Origin: Mesostigma viride
Lineage: Eukaryota; Streptophyta; Mesostigmatophyceae; Mesostigmatales; Mesostigmataceae
NCBI GenBank assembly: GCA_009746045.1
Contig: RPFO01000448.1
Location: 4,330,419 to 4,394,418 of the forward strand
Direction: 5' to 3'
DNA: 64,000 bases
The notes under the pieces are model-generated. The model did no database searches and had not been told where the DNA came from. It saw only the letters and a list, made by a program, of their open reading frames with translations. Shown here piece by piece: positions 1-11,900 of this stretch (position 1 is its first letter; each line of letters opens with the position of its first letter). The translations under genes and the position numbers were made by a program.

Positions 1-420
1 GTAGCCAGGGTCAACTACTGGGCCGTAACTACTGCAGGTTACGGGACGGTTGACGGACCCGTAACCAGGCCAGTAGCCAGGCCCGGTTCTCAGAACTGGT
101 CCCGTAACCATGCCAGTTTACCGCCCGGTAACTTCTACTTGGGCCGTAACCATGACCGTAACCCAGATAGGTTACGGGCATGGTTACGGCTCCGGTAAAA
201 GTTACCGCCCAGTAAACGTTCCGGTAACTATTACCGCCCGGTAACCATTACCGGCCGGTATTTCGTCTGTCGCGTTTAAGGTTACCGGCCGGTAACCTGG
301 CCGGTAACCTTAAACGTACATGGTTACTGGCCAGTAACCGCCCCGGTAACCTCAACCGGGGCGTTTACGCCCCGTAAAATTAACTCCTAGTGTAATCTTC
401 CCAGTCACTAGTTACCAGAC
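1..420. repeat. Palindromic-word field (GTTACCGG/CCGGTAAC)
   Basis: The first ~400 bases hold some two dozen copies of GTAAC/GTTAC-type words in both orientations, usually within CCGGTAAC or GTTACCGG. The densest part is 273-316, where two perfect 18-nt inverted arms (273-290 and 299-316) flank an 8-nt loop; an overlapping 20-nt perfect palindrome lies at 279-298. No protein is encoded. Fields of short inverted words are typical of subterminal transposase-binding regions in hAT-like elements, so this may be one end of an element that starts left of the window. It abuts the downstream end of the integrase remnant, so it may have inserted there (inference). Confidence 0.7.
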
Positions 421-438
421 GGGTCCATTTACATAATG

Positions 439-1157
439 TCAAAGGGCTTCTTCTACCACTCTATTTAATCGCTCTACTAGGTGTGAGGAGGAGGAATGGT
501 ACGCAGTGCCAAACGCCACTTTAGTACCAAGAGCAGCAAAGAACTCTGTCCAAAAGTCCGAGGTAAACAACTTGTTCTTATCAGAAATAAAATGCCCATG
601 GTAACGATAAACGTTTAGAAGGTACAGCTGAGCACAGTCACTCGAGCAGTAAGCTCCAAGGGACAAGGGACAAGGTGACAACGTCTAGTAAGGCGGTCTA
701 CAAACACGAGGATCTGCGCATCAATTGCCTTTGGCATTCTTTTTAAAGGGGCCCACAAAATCCAGAATAATGGAATCCCAAGGCAGTACAGGATCAGGGA
801 GGGTACGAGGCTCGATCTGCTATCTGACCCACATTACTAGGTTTCATCTCCTGGCATGATTGGCATGTCCTACCAACATATTCATCCACATCAAGTGCTG
901 AGGAGGGAGGGCCAGAAGTATGACGGGTTACCAAATCCCGCACACGCTTCCCGCCCTAGCTGGTGAGCAGCTAAATCATGTAACTCAAACAACAAGGACG
1001 AGCGGCAAATAAGGGGAAAACACAAACGCCATTGCAGAGGATCATCCTTTAACAGCACATACAAGAAGCCACCCACAAACTTGCACGGGTACTTCCCGAA
1101 TTTCCGAGGGTGCGAGGATACTGCGACTAAAGCTTCCAGCTCTGTGGCCGTAAACAC
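439..1157 (-). pseudogene. Ty3/Gypsy integrase remnant
   Basis: Frame 1,157-891 contains the H2C2 zinc-binding start (ELHD, AAHQLGRE), and its CxxC half (TCQSCQ) continues near 855. Further on the minus strand come an LDFVGPF stretch (first catalytic Asp, ~770), then, after a frameshift near 725, a VFVDRLTR-like stretch. Frame 681-439 carries LFTSDFWTEFF (second Asp) and LVERLNRVVEEAL (catalytic Glu). The D-D-E residues are therefore recognisable but lie in different frames, so no functional integrase can be made. No chromodomain is seen before the element stops. Confidence 0.88.
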
Positions 1158-1417
1158 TGATAAGACGCTCTAAACTGATCTGACGTAGGATTGGCTACCT
1201 AGGTATCTACATAAGGTTAACAAGACACCCACAACTTTACCAAAAAGAATTTTATTAGTATCCTCCCCCCCCACTGAGATGACAGGTGTGCCCTCACACC
1301 GAAGAGAAAGGCCCACATGAGAGAGGAGATCAGGAAAACGAACACAGGTATGGAAAAGGTATAGTCAGGACGTCGGGATAAAGCGTCAGGGACAATATTA
1401 TCTACACCCTTGATGTA

Positions 1418-2394
1418 TTACAATTTAAAGGGGGCAAATTGCGCACGGAATTCCATCCACCGCGCTTGCCGAGGAGTGAGGTTAGGTTGTGACAGGAGGT
1501 GAATCAGAGGACGATGGTCGGTTTGAATAACCAACCGAGAAGGGTCAACATCACAAGGCTCACTGATACAGACATCAAACTGGGCACCTTTAAGGAAATG
1601 TTGCCACGCATGACAGCAGTATACCACAGCCAATAACTCTTGTTGGTGAACAGGGTAGTTGCGATCAGCAGGTAACATAGTCCTAGAGATGTGTTCGATG
1701 TGTTGCAAACCATGACCTGGGTCTTGGAGGAGAACACCCCCAAGGGCTACCTTACTAGTCAGTAGCTAATACAAACAGTTTCGAGGTATCTGGCAAGACG
1801 AGGACAGCAGTCTGCTGACAACAAAAACTTCAACCACGCAAAAAGGAAAGGACTATTTAGCTCACTCCTTCCTAGTCACCGTGATTGATAAGGAACCAAA
1901 TTCTACGGTAGGAGGGGTCTCAATAGAGGAGGAAGAAAACCCCGTTCGCGGGTTGGAGAAGGTAAAGGAGTAAGAAATCTGTCAGGGATATGAAATGGAG
2001 AAGGAACAGCTTCTGTCGAATTGTAGGAGGACCTGCAGGACGAGGATGTATTCCTATGTCGGTTTGACTATACCAAAGACATGAACTGCTGATGAATGTC
2101 TCTTTGATACCAAAGACAGAACTGCTGTGCTTCTTCAAAGAGGTGAAACTCCTTATACCTAATCACGTAGACGGAGGGGTTATTAATCACAATACGTGCA
2201 TCAGCCCAAGAAAGGAAAATACTAGACCATGAGGAAGTGATGTCTGCATAGTACTTTGCACGGCTATTATCATAATCAACTTTACAATAGTCTGTAATTA
2301 GGCTAAATTTGCCATTGGGCAGAGGGACTAGCAAAATACTGGTAGAATATGGGGAATTACTAGGATCCCTTAAATCTGCTTCTAATAACGACAC
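1418..2394 (-). pseudogene. Ty3/Gypsy reverse transcriptase-RNase H remnant
   Basis: Frame 2,394-2,068 matches the RT fingers region (SPYSTSILLVPLPNGKFSLITDYCKVD). The palm YxDD block expected next is absent from the ~300 bases that follow, which suggests an internal deletion. Around 1,790-1,700 an ALGGVLLQD-like stretch marks the start of RNase H, and frame 1,708-1,418 continues with NYPVHQQELLAVVY, TDHRPLIHLL and QPNLTPRQARWMEF, all characteristic of Ty3/Gypsy RNase H. Stops and frameshifts separate the pieces. Confidence 0.88.
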
Positions 2395-2400
2395 AAGTAT

Positions 2401-2979
2401 TTGTTATAACTCTTATAATTCGGAGGGGCCCATACGAATGATACGATACATCGGAGAAAACCACCCGAGGAGGAGGGTATGAGGGAGTCTTTTCTTCAAA
2501 GACCCGACAGGAATCTATAATAGACAACGGAATTTATTGGTAAGACACGGAGGAACATACGCAATAAAACATATATTGTCATTGTTGGTCATTAATGACC
2601 AGCCATAGGTCATACTGGAGGATCACCGGGTAACTCAATAATAGGGGTTACATCTATACTAAGGATAAATTCTCTACCTTACATTGTCGTTCCGAGGCTT
2701 ATTATTCTGATTTGGCACGCCGCAAAGGTGAAAACCATTTGCGTTCATCTTACTATAACCATGGTGTCATGTTCTCGTCAGAAGGCAACAAATGTGAAAA
2801 CGCTAGTCATTGCCCAAATCTGAGATTCCGCGGAACACTGAAAGTAAGAAAGCCTAGAAGCTACCAGCAAGGAATCGAACCTAGGACCATAGTGTTATAA
2901 TTAATAGTGATTTTATGGCCTTGATGCCAATCTAAGCCCTACAAAATATCAACAATCGTTATAGGGCCTATGGTCGCCA
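2401..2979. other. Degenerate RT-protease linker
   Basis: This stretch lies between the protease and RT remnants, where the spacer and N-terminal RT would be expected. I recognise no conserved motif. A T-arm-like GGTTCGATTCC on the minus strand at 2,871-2,881 has no tRNA around it. Confidence 0.5.
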
Positions 2980-3324
2980 CTAATTTAATCTGGCGACCCT
3001 GAAGAATGAGGAGTGGTAAGGATACAGTCCCCTGAGAGTGACTAGTGCGACCATCAGCATATATAGTGCAGAGTCACATGAGAGGCAGGAGGGATAGCTC
3101 TTATGTAATCCTAGTCTCCTAACAAGGGCCTCGCTCACAAAGGAGGTGGCAGCCCCACTATCTACGAGGACAGAAACATTGAGGATACCATGAGGGTGCA
3201 GAAGAGGGTCTACTACGGTAGTAGGAGCGGTAAGGCCACCATTTAGACACATCAAAGGACGAACACGTAGGGGTGCAGAGGATGCAGCATCCACAGTACT
3301 AGTAGTGACAAAACAGGTAAACAA
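2980..3324 (-). pseudogene. Retroviral-type aspartic protease remnant (Ty3/Gypsy)
   Basis: The minus-strand frame reads through VSVLVDSGAATSFVSEALV. DSGA is the catalytic D-[ST]-G-A of retropepsins, followed by the usual hydrophobic/Ser-Phe turn. It is preceded by a short Pro/Leu-rich linker and ends in disrupted sequence before RT. It sits between gag and RT, as expected in a Ty3/Gypsy polyprotein. It is separated from gag and RT by frame breaks, so it is called a pseudogene. Confidence 0.82.
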
Positions 3325-3540
3325 AGATTTTCTGAGCTTGGGGTACTAGCTGAGGACCTTACCAGGCTACACCCTGCTGACAGCTCTATTGTTTTCCCTC
3401 CCCCCCCACATCATCCAAGGGAACGAACCCTGGAGGAAACCCCGGTGAGAAAGCCATTGTTGGAGAATCACGAGGGTATTGAGAGGGGACGGCATCCTGA
3501 TCAGAATGGGGATTCACTAAGGAGCCTGTCTGTACAGCAT

Positions 3541-5100
3541 TTAACCTAGAGGGTTAAGGAGCAGAAGAGGAACGACCAGAGGGTGGGCGAAGGGGAGAGG
3601 CTCGCTGAGAAGTACGCGGAGGGCGGGCATTGGGATGAGGGGGGGGGGGCCAAAAGGAAACTTGGGGCACTCCCCCCTAAGATGGCCCACCTCCTGATGT
3701 AGTGATAACACTGACGTGACGTGAGACACATCCAATGCAGATATATCTGTAACACAAATATCTAATTCTTCTACATATGCCTCTTCTTCTTCAGGAGTGA
3801 GGACAAGGTTATGGACCCTAGTACACACAGGAGCATGAGCATACATAAAATCAGCAACACGGAGGAGATGGGTAGGAACAGCAGCCAGAGGAAGGTCACG
3901 AAAACTATACGCAAAAAACTGTTTCTTAACTTCACGCAAGAGGTTTTATTAAGACCTTGCAAGAAGCGAGCACGGACTTCCGCACCCGAGAGGTCTCGAA
4001 TGCGTACCATCTGGGCATCAAATTCCCATTGCTATTCCCTATAAGTTTCATTGCCTTGCTCGAGGGATCCAAATCTAAGGCGCTCTTGCCAGTCAGCGTC
4101 TGGAGGCACTACATGATTTTCCAATCTCCTAATTAAACAATTATGCTACTGAGTTAGGGTATGCATGGGACGCGAGGGACTCACAGTGAACAAGGGTGGC
4201 AAGGGCAGGAGCCACACACGTGGTAAGGTAATGAGGGACAAGAACAGCATCAGGGAGTTTCCACCTATAATATTGTTCCCAAGAGGCCGTCTACTGAGAG
4301 AGGAGCATAAGAAAGGTGAAAAACTAGCTGCTGAGGGGTAGACTAATATCTAACTTAGGCACACTAGCAAAGGTGGGAAGGAGAGGGGGCTTAGATGCAC
4401 GAGAAGGATCAGTTTTATCCATAGGCCCACTCTACTCCACAGGCACATACTCAGGCAGTAACAAATTATGAGGAGCATGATAGGTCTTAGGAAGAGGACG
4501 TGAGGGCACCACAGAGTCAGGGTGGTGACCAGAGGTGTGAGGAACAGTATATGCTTCTCTGATTGTGGAATAGGAAAAATGATCATAGTTTTTATCATGG
4601 AGAGGCATGGTGCTAAAATCCTGATTAATCTCTAGCTCTGCTACACGTGAGGGGATTTGGGCTGCCTCATAGGCCGTATCAGGGTATGCCCAGGAAGCAA
4701 GAGGATGTGTAGGAACGGCAGTAGGATACCCAGTAGGGCCCACAGGAGCGAGACTACGTACAATACGAGGGGCTGGCACCTGAGGAGCCTGAGAGGGGAC
4801 AGACACAGAGGGCTTCCCAGAATTAACAGGAGGAATAGCAGAGGCTGGGGCAGTAGACCTAGCACATGCCTCAAACGTAGTAGGAGGAATAATAGGTGAA
4901 CGGTGAAAGGACGGAGTAGAGGTAGTACTGTCAGAACGTACACTCTGAGACGGAGGACTCAAGTGATGGACAGTGTCCAAGGAATCACGTCTATTACCCA
5001 TAGCCAATTGAGGAGTACTAGAATTAACACCAGGAGTAACACCTGAGGAACGTTGGTTAATGGGAGACATACCCCCACCAAGAGACGTTTGCGAGGACAT
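3541..5100 (-). pseudogene. Ty3/Gypsy gag remnant with broken zinc knuckle
   Basis: The minus-strand Met at 5,100 opens a 222-residue Ser/Pro/Thr-rich frame (to 4,432). Downstream fragments carry the retrotransposon-gag signature: PPDADWQERLRFGSL near 4,090, then an in-frame TAG just before QWEFDAQMVRIRDLSGAEVR (~4,035-3,970), then after a frameshift FRDLPLAAVPTHLLRVADFM (~3,900). The CCHC zinc knuckle near 3,700-3,670 is damaged: its second Cys codon reads Tyr, and a frameshift separates CYHY from GHLRGECP. At least one nonsense mutation and two frameshifts make gag non-functional. Confidence 0.85.
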
Positions 5101-5400
5101 GTTTGAGGTGCAAAGGAAAGAAATACACTGGACGAGGAAAGGTTAAAAAGCTGAACAAGGATAAGATAAAAATCTGGTCAAGGACAAAATAAAAATCTGA
5201 CCAAAGCTAAAATAAAATCAGATCAAGGATAAAAGAAAATCAGGTCAAGGAGGAAATAAAATCAGATCAAATGGGGCATGACCAAGAAAACAAAGGGGAG
5301 TGGCTACCACTTCAGCAAGGAAAAGGAAGGAATGATTTAAAATCTGATCAAGGAGAAAATAAAAAGGAAACAAAGGAAAACACACATGCATTATTGTAGC
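5101..5400 (-). repeat. Gypsy leader with ~25-bp degenerate direct repeats
   Basis: Upstream of gag (minus-strand sense), 5,150-5,365 contains about six or seven degenerate copies of an AATCTGATCAAGGATAAAAT-like unit spaced roughly 25 bp apart. This is probably part of the retroelement 5' untranslated leader. No primer-binding site was identified. Confidence 0.55.
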
Positions 5401-7430
5401 TTATTGTTACCGAAATGCCGAGGACGCCTGAAACCAGCGCCCGTTGGTAAATAAACATCCGGCTCCAGATTCTGCACGAGAAAGCACATAAGAAAACACA
5501 GCAGCATGCACGGAAAAGAGGTGTAGTCTAAAGAGACGCTAATCGTCCCACTATCAAGCCCTATTGAACCGTCAATCCTAGCTAACGTAATCAAACAACA
5601 TTCAAAGGAAACGCGTGTATACACAGGAAGAAAAGGAGCTAACCCACTGAACCGGCTAACCCACTAGCTAACGTCAAACAGCACCCAGCAAGGAAATGCA
5701 CACACAGAGGGAAAAGGAAAAGAAGCTAGCTACGTGAGGAGTTCATCCGCTTTGAGCAGGTCTAACTTCTAGGCAGGGCGTGTCCCGAATCGGGCAGCAC
5801 TACCCCCCTAGCTTGCAGGCGACCCGCATTACCTGTCAAGAGGTTGTCTTCTTCTGTGCCCTGGCCGCGGAAGGTCTCTGGCGTATAAGGTGAGTGCAAG
5901 GGAATATCGTCGCGTCCACCTAAACTATCTCCGCTACCATTGTTACGCCCTGGCTCCTCTCTATTCCCAAACGCCTAGCCTGACTTCACCTAAACTAGTG
6001 AGGGTACCTAGTGATGAGGAGCTATGTTGTGGAAAGACCTGGGACGTCGACTCTGTTCTCAATGCATTCTATTATAATACGCCATACACCGAATAAAACC
6101 AGGGTACTACGAAGGAAACAATACTACACTGCCATGACCCTAGCTAATATGTGTTAATTCATAACACACGCCGGGTGCCATTCACGAAGGACAACTGCTG
6201 CATAAATGATCGCCGACAGGCGTGTATGCTCGGGCCGACATCGACCCTCGCCTACAGGACCAACGCACGTCCACAAGGTTCACACGCAGGATAAAAGGAC
6301 CACTACTAAAGTTCGCAGCGCGGCGCGACTGCACCGAACCAGGTGGTGCCATACTGTACAATTGCCACGTCACAAGGCCCGGTACCGACCGGCCAAAAGG
6401 TCCTAACTACACGTAAGCCTAGGAAAGTGAGCGAACTGTTCCGGAATGGCTGAGGCAACAAAGGACCTAATTTACGTCCGTAACAACAACAAAAGTTACG
6501 CGACGTAACACTCCTCCGGCATGGCCGGCTCTGGGCGCACTACTGCTGGGCCATCCGGTGCACTTTGTTAGCCTGCATGCCAGCCATAAAGCCTTTTGTA
6601 TCCTTGCTTCATGCAGAACCATTAGTAATGGCCGGCCTACGATGAGTAGGCCGGACTGCATCATCCTAATATGCATCACTTTAGCTTAGTCAGTTTTTCA
6701 ACACCGGTCGCTATGATTTCTGGCCTGCGCTGGTTGTGTCTTTGATTATGCAGCTCATGCACGCACAATTGTGCTTACAAACACGTCCAACCAACAGCTC
6801 AGTTTGAAGGAACCAAATGCCACCTCTCAAGAATAACTTTGTGTCGATTGTCTCCTTGATAATTTCGTGTTGTCATTGCCAGTTAGAAAAAGAGAGAGGG
6901 GGGGGGGGGTAAAAAAACACATTCCCTCACGTGTTTCTACACCCATGTGCCAGAATGAGGTACAGGACCCAAGAGCTGCAGGTAGTCAGTGCTCAGCGCG
7001 AGAAGAAGAAGCACACCACAATCACCCCGGAACACGGATTTAGTTAGGTTCTACATGCAATGATGCAAGGACCAAGGCGATGGCCTGGCCTAACAACATC
7101 AAAGAGAGATCAACCAGCGCAGGCCTAACAACATGACAGCAAATAGCCCCCGGAAAACACCCTTGCCAGCCCGCAGGCCAACCCCTGCTCATCTACTCGG
7201 CCATGCGTCGCAAGTGTTGACGGGGTGCTTGCAAGCGGAATGACCAGCTCCTAGTGGCCTGCACGTCACAAGGCCTCATCATTTGCGGGTTTGAATTATA
7301 TTTAACAACCACCCATCCCATGCTGCCCTCCGCATACTACTATAAGACGCTAAGATCAACGAGACAGCCAGCGCAAGGCCTGAGACCTGGAACATCGGGG
7401 CCATGGAAGCTCCACGCTGCCTTTTGCTAA
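5401..7430. other. No recognisable gene; scattered TIR-family ends
   Basis: I see no convincing coding exon here. The stretch may include the 5' LTR of the Gypsy element, but I could not find its borders. From 6,640 on it contains fragments of the TATCAAGGAGACAAC...CCAGCGCAGGCC terminal-repeat family: right-type ends at 6,715-6,748 and 6,848-6,866, and left-type ends at 7,097-7,125 and 7,352-7,380. A G-homopolymer lies at 6,898-6,910. Confidence 0.5.
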
Positions 7431-7477
7431 TTTGTGGAGTGAATTCACTGGTTGTCTCGTTAATACATATTCACGCT

Positions 7478-8545
7478 TTAGCTTTTCTTCGCGACGGGAG
7501 GGGAGGCCACCCAGCTCTTCTCAACCACCTCGCGCACGCGCCGGTCGTACTCCTTGCGGCTCTCCGAGTATAGCCGCGCGGCCTCCGAGTTTGCTGGCGA
7601 GTTCGGGTTGGGGTCGCACAGGAGGCTCTGGATGGAGGTCAGGATGGCCGAGACATCGTAGATGGGGCTCCACTGGTTCTGCAGGATGTCGAGGCAGATG
7701 CCTCCGTCATTGTAAATGTTCGGGTGGAACATCTTGGAGATGAACTTGACGATAGGAGCCTTGTTCGGGTAGTCCTCGGTGAAGTCCATCTGGAGCCGGA
7801 ACGTGCCTGCGCGGTTTCCAAAAATAGATCGAACATTAGAAAGTTCAGTTTTTTTTTGTTCTGGAAATGACGAACTGCAAACAAATACAGTTTTCCAACA
7901 AAAAAAATGAAGGGCGCGAATGGAGAAAACATACAGATCCTAACAAAGATGTGGCTCTCTCTGCAGGCCACTAATGCATGCAGCTGCATTAGCCAGACAC
8001 TTGGCGCACAAAAACGGACCAAGGCAGGCACCTTGCCCGCGACAGATTACGAAATTAAGATGCAGTGGGAACGAGCTACGAGTGTATGCAGAAAACCTGA
8101 AGCAAGAAGTCTGAGCCGTGAAAGCATTCTGCTGATTAACTTAGCTTACCTCCATCCCACGGAGTGTCGTCAGGGCTGCCACAAGTCCGGAGTTCCACGC
8201 CAAGACGCGCGCACACGCAGGTAGCCAACGAGTAAGTTAGGCAGTCAAACTTATTATCTGGCGTACTTAACTAACGGGTACGTCACTAAATTGCGAAAAC
8301 ACGCGATTTTTTGTGTATCAACAGGTTACACGCCAACAAATTCGACATTAACGAAAGAAAGTGCGAGAGAATAGAACAGCTTACGAAATTTCGAGGAGAA
8401 AAAAATACAAAGAAACCTACCCGAAGATTACAGCATCCCACACCATGATATTGGTGTCCTGCGGTGCAGCGCTGATCCCTGCAGGGGGGTCACCTTGGAG
8501 GCGCTTGAAATCGCGCATCAAGCGCTTCCTCGCTGGTGTAGACAT
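7478..8545 (-). CDS. UBC2: Ubiquitin-conjugating enzyme E2, RAD6/UBC2 type (3 exons)
   Basis: Exons on the minus strand are 8,545-8,421, 8,175-8,150 and 7,806-7,478. All introns are GT-AG, and the phases (2, then 1) close to a 159-residue protein. It starts [17 protein letters not shown], the hallmark RAD6/UBC2 N-terminus. The HPN motif is at 78-80 and the catalytic Cys at 88 within [12 protein letters not shown], the same position as in yeast Rad6. E2s of this class accept ubiquitin from E1 and act with RING E3s (Rad18, Bre1/HUB) in PCNA ubiquitination and histone H2B monoubiquitination. The short C-terminal tail lacks the acidic stretch of yeast Rad6, as in plants. The middle exon is only 26 nt. 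It is head to head with the Nudix gene. Confidence 0.95.
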
Positions 8546-8965
8546 GTCAGGAAGCGACTAGCAAGGGATATAGTTAAATCCTTGACGATTCAAGATACCT
8601 GCAACTTATAGGGTTTTTTAGGTGGGCAACCGGACTATGGCTGCCCCAACCATCGATGCAGAAGACACTGCACCCGAAAACTCCAGTAGCTGACTGCAAG
8701 AATAGCCCGCGACGGTGTTATTCAACCACTTGTTTTACAGGAATTGCGGGAATTACGGTAATCCACGTTGAACTACACGGGTCATAAGGCTGTTTACTGA
8801 AGCTGCCTTACAGTATAACGTAGGTGCATCTTAGAAGTTTCCTGGGCTCTGCTCCAGAGTCCGGTCTCTGCTCCATGCCATGGCGAATCGATCCTCCGAC
8901 CTCCATTGCACGCATCGTGTTGAGTCAGCACTGGATCCGCAAAGGGTGGCCCTGACGACCAGCCC
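8546..8965. promoter_or_regulatory. Shared intergenic region between divergent UBC2 and Nudix genes
   Basis: Only 420 bp separate the UBC2 start codon (minus, 8,545) from the first usable Met of the Nudix gene (plus, 8,966). Both promoters must overlap here unless the Nudix gene has an unseen upstream exon. No clear TATA box is visible on either strand. The bidirectional role is inferred from gene orientation alone. Confidence 0.55.
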
Positions 8966-11900
8966 ATGCCAAGCAAAACCTCTTATCGCAGTCTGCCAGG
9001 TAAGCTTCTCAGGTGCCTTTCATTGTTGTTGTTGTTGATTCCCACGCCTTTTAAGAGTTACCCAGGCCCCAGGCTTGGGAATTGGGATCCAACTGACTTA
9101 CCTGATCAGGCCCCCTCAGAAAGCCTTCCGGTGGCGTTGCCCGCAGTTACAGTACAGTGTAGACAGGTTCCGCTGGCTGCTGCTCAGTGCTCACACCGCG
9201 GAATTTCCATTTACGTTAGATTTACGTGAATTATTATAAAAAACGCACAGTACCGGTATGCCTTCCTGGGATACGGCTGGAGATGGAGCCGGACATGGCA
9301 CAGCACTACATTCGCCGAGCTGTTCGTTAGTTCATGCCTATTCGCTGACAAACTGTGGTAGTCAGTGCGGCTGAACAATCGCAAAAGAGTCCAGTCATTG
9401 CGCACTTCCTTTGTGGCCCTTGATATATGCCCTTTCCTGTTGCCTTTTTGAAAGGCCAGTGTCGTGAGTGGATAGTTTTTTATTTTTAAGTTTCGGAAGG
9501 TAGCTCTCATTTACGCAATTAATTTTAAAAAGCCTGGTTAATAATTAAGAATGCTGCTGCATAGATCCCCTCATCCGCACTTCGTTACCGGGGATTTTAA
9601 TGCGCAGAAGGTTTTTCTGCAGGTAAAGCTGACTTCGGCTCGTTAGTCGCACGTTTCTTCGTAGCCTGCTACATTTTCTGGACACTCGTTGTAACAACTA
9701 TCTCAATGTCCGTGCTTCAATCTTTCTTTATCACAGGATGACGAGTACGGCAGGGCACTCGACTGGTGAGCATTGCCCTTTTTGCTGTAGCAGAGGCCGC
9801 ACAGCGCCTGGGTCTTCTTCTGCGGTTAGTCCAATGAACTAGCGAGTATACCTTACTTAGACTAATGTCACATTGTCATCAAGCAGCTAATAAACTTTGC
9901 CTTTGCCTTTGGGGACGTATACTTGCGCTGTTGTCCGGCATGGTTCTCGCAGCCTCGTAAAGGGCTGTTCCGATCTTCTCGTGTCAAATATCAAACGGGA
10001 GAAAATCTTCCTGGGAAAGGTAATAAGCAGCGCGAAGCCCTTGACGCGCTACATTATATGTTGCGTTGGCAGCAAGAACAGTCTTGGCGTGAGTTGCACA
10101 CTGTTCCACCTCTTCTTCCGCCCTCCCTTCCTCCCCCCCCCCCAAAAAAACGCCCCACCCCCACCCCCCTCCCCTTTCCGGAATTTTTTCCTCCCCAACT
10201 CCATCCGCAACGCCTCTGCTACTGAGCACGCTGCACAGGCTTTCTAGTGCGGATCGCTTGAATTTAGACTAGTTTATCTGTGTCAGGGTTTCTCGTCTGC
10301 ATGAAAATGCAGCTGTGTTGTGATTAGAACGACATACAGAGGCCGTGGGGGTGTTCAACTGGAATATAAAAGCATAAAAGTCTCGGAGCGCCAACTCTCC
10401 ATCGCCCTGCTCCCCCCAATGGCCCAGGCCCCCACAGTCTTCATGGCCCTGCCCCCCACATTAGAAGTCATTCGTGTCTTAAGGGTTTAGCGCTCAAACG
10501 TACAAAACAGCCACTTAAGACGTGAATGCAGCTATTAAAATGTAGCATCTGTACTAGAATTCAGTATAATGTCTATTTGATTAATTAATCTGTGCTAGAA
10601 TACAGTAGAGTGTACTATTTTCTGGTACTTTTTGCTTGGCTGTGGTGCCCTGGCCGTAAAGCGCAGCAACCCAATGTAAATCCGACGTAAATGCGCGTAA
10701 TCAAAGCCAACTGAGGACGTGGATGACTGTAGTGGCACGTTTTTTTATCTACGGTCCAAGTAGACCAAGGCTATGAGGTCCTTCATCACTCCTTATCTCC
10801 TACAGCAGTGCATTACGAAGTTGGGCCATCCCACGATCAATAACATATTTTTAGTGTTGACAGTGCATGTTTTACGTATGTTGCTGGCCTCCTGGCCTAG
10901 TCAACGACACCTGCATGGGCCGTTCTTTGTGCACTTGCCACCTGGCATGCAAGGCCCACATGGCATCCGAGTTCTCAGCTGCAAAGGGTGGCCCTTGCGA
11001 ATGCCATTGTCAACTAAATTTACTGCCCCCTAACCGCTTCCAACCTTGGTCCACACCACGCTGTGTACACAATGTGGTTGGGGGATGATGGCGTCATGGA
11101 CCGTGTCTCACATGTCGGCCCCGGACCCCGTAATGACAACAAACGCTTCAACACATGCCTCCATCGGGCTGGCCACCGCGCTGCATCGGCGCTGGCTTCT
11201 GTCACACCACCGGAGGGAGCAGCGGAAGCACGAGCCCCAACCCGACTGGTGAGCGCCCACGCCTTTGAAAACCAAGGGTTGTCTCGCGTGGCAGTAGCTT
11301 GGTATAGTTGGATTCCAGCATTTTAGGGCCTCGGTCTGCAACGATGATCTAATTATGGTGTGATAACAGCTGCTTCAAGGGCGCATAGGCTTCATCACGC
11401 AAGCATGGTATTATTCAAGCTGAATAGGTGAGGTTGGAAGGAGGGAAGCGGGTGGGGTTGGGGGGGGGGGGGACTGAACTTGACAAGATGAGCCATGCGT
11501 GGAAATGGTTGTGTGCATCTAGCTACATTCCGCGAGGGTAGAGCTAGGGTTCAGCCTGGCTGGTAAACTATAATTACTACATCAGGCAAATATTTCAGGT
11601 GGGGTTGGACCATTCCGATGTTTACTGTAGCCACATTACTATACATCTAAGCACTTATTCGTGTGGAGACTGTTTTCTTGTGGATCGGAGCCGGGTGAAC
11701 GTCATGTATGCCAACTGATGTCTCATGTGCATTTCTCGCTCCCCCCACCCCCCTGGCCGCTCGTCCCAGGTGGTTTGTGGGCGGACGGATGCGGCCAGGG
11801 GAAACCCCCGAGGTCTCGGCCGCGCGGGTCCTTCGACGGGAGCTGGGCATGGAGGTAAGCATGCCGTGTGGTCTCCGCTACCATTAGTGCCGTGTACATA

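Larger units (their letters stand above)
420..5100 (-). mobile_element. Degenerate Ty3/Gypsy LTR retrotransposon (internal region)
   Basis: Read on the minus strand, the domain order is gag (5,100 to ~3,541), aspartic protease (3,324-2,980), reverse transcriptase (2,394-2,068), RNase H (~1,790-1,418), integrase zinc finger (1,157 to ~850) and integrase core (~800-439). RT/RNase H before integrase is diagnostic of Ty3/Gypsy rather than Copia. Every domain is broken by frameshifts or stops, and the RT catalytic block is missing, so the copy is dead. I could not delimit LTRs, a primer-binding site or a target-site duplication. The 3' end of the element runs into the palindromic-word field at 1-420. 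Confidence 0.9.

Noticed and set aside
2860-2900. tRNA-like T-arm (GGTTCGATTCC, minus strand)
   Set aside because: No acceptor, D-arm or anticodon stem can be placed around it; it lies inside the Gypsy remnant.
5890-6416. Plus-strand frames of 64-68 codons
   Set aside because: No similarity to any family I know and no supporting splice structure.
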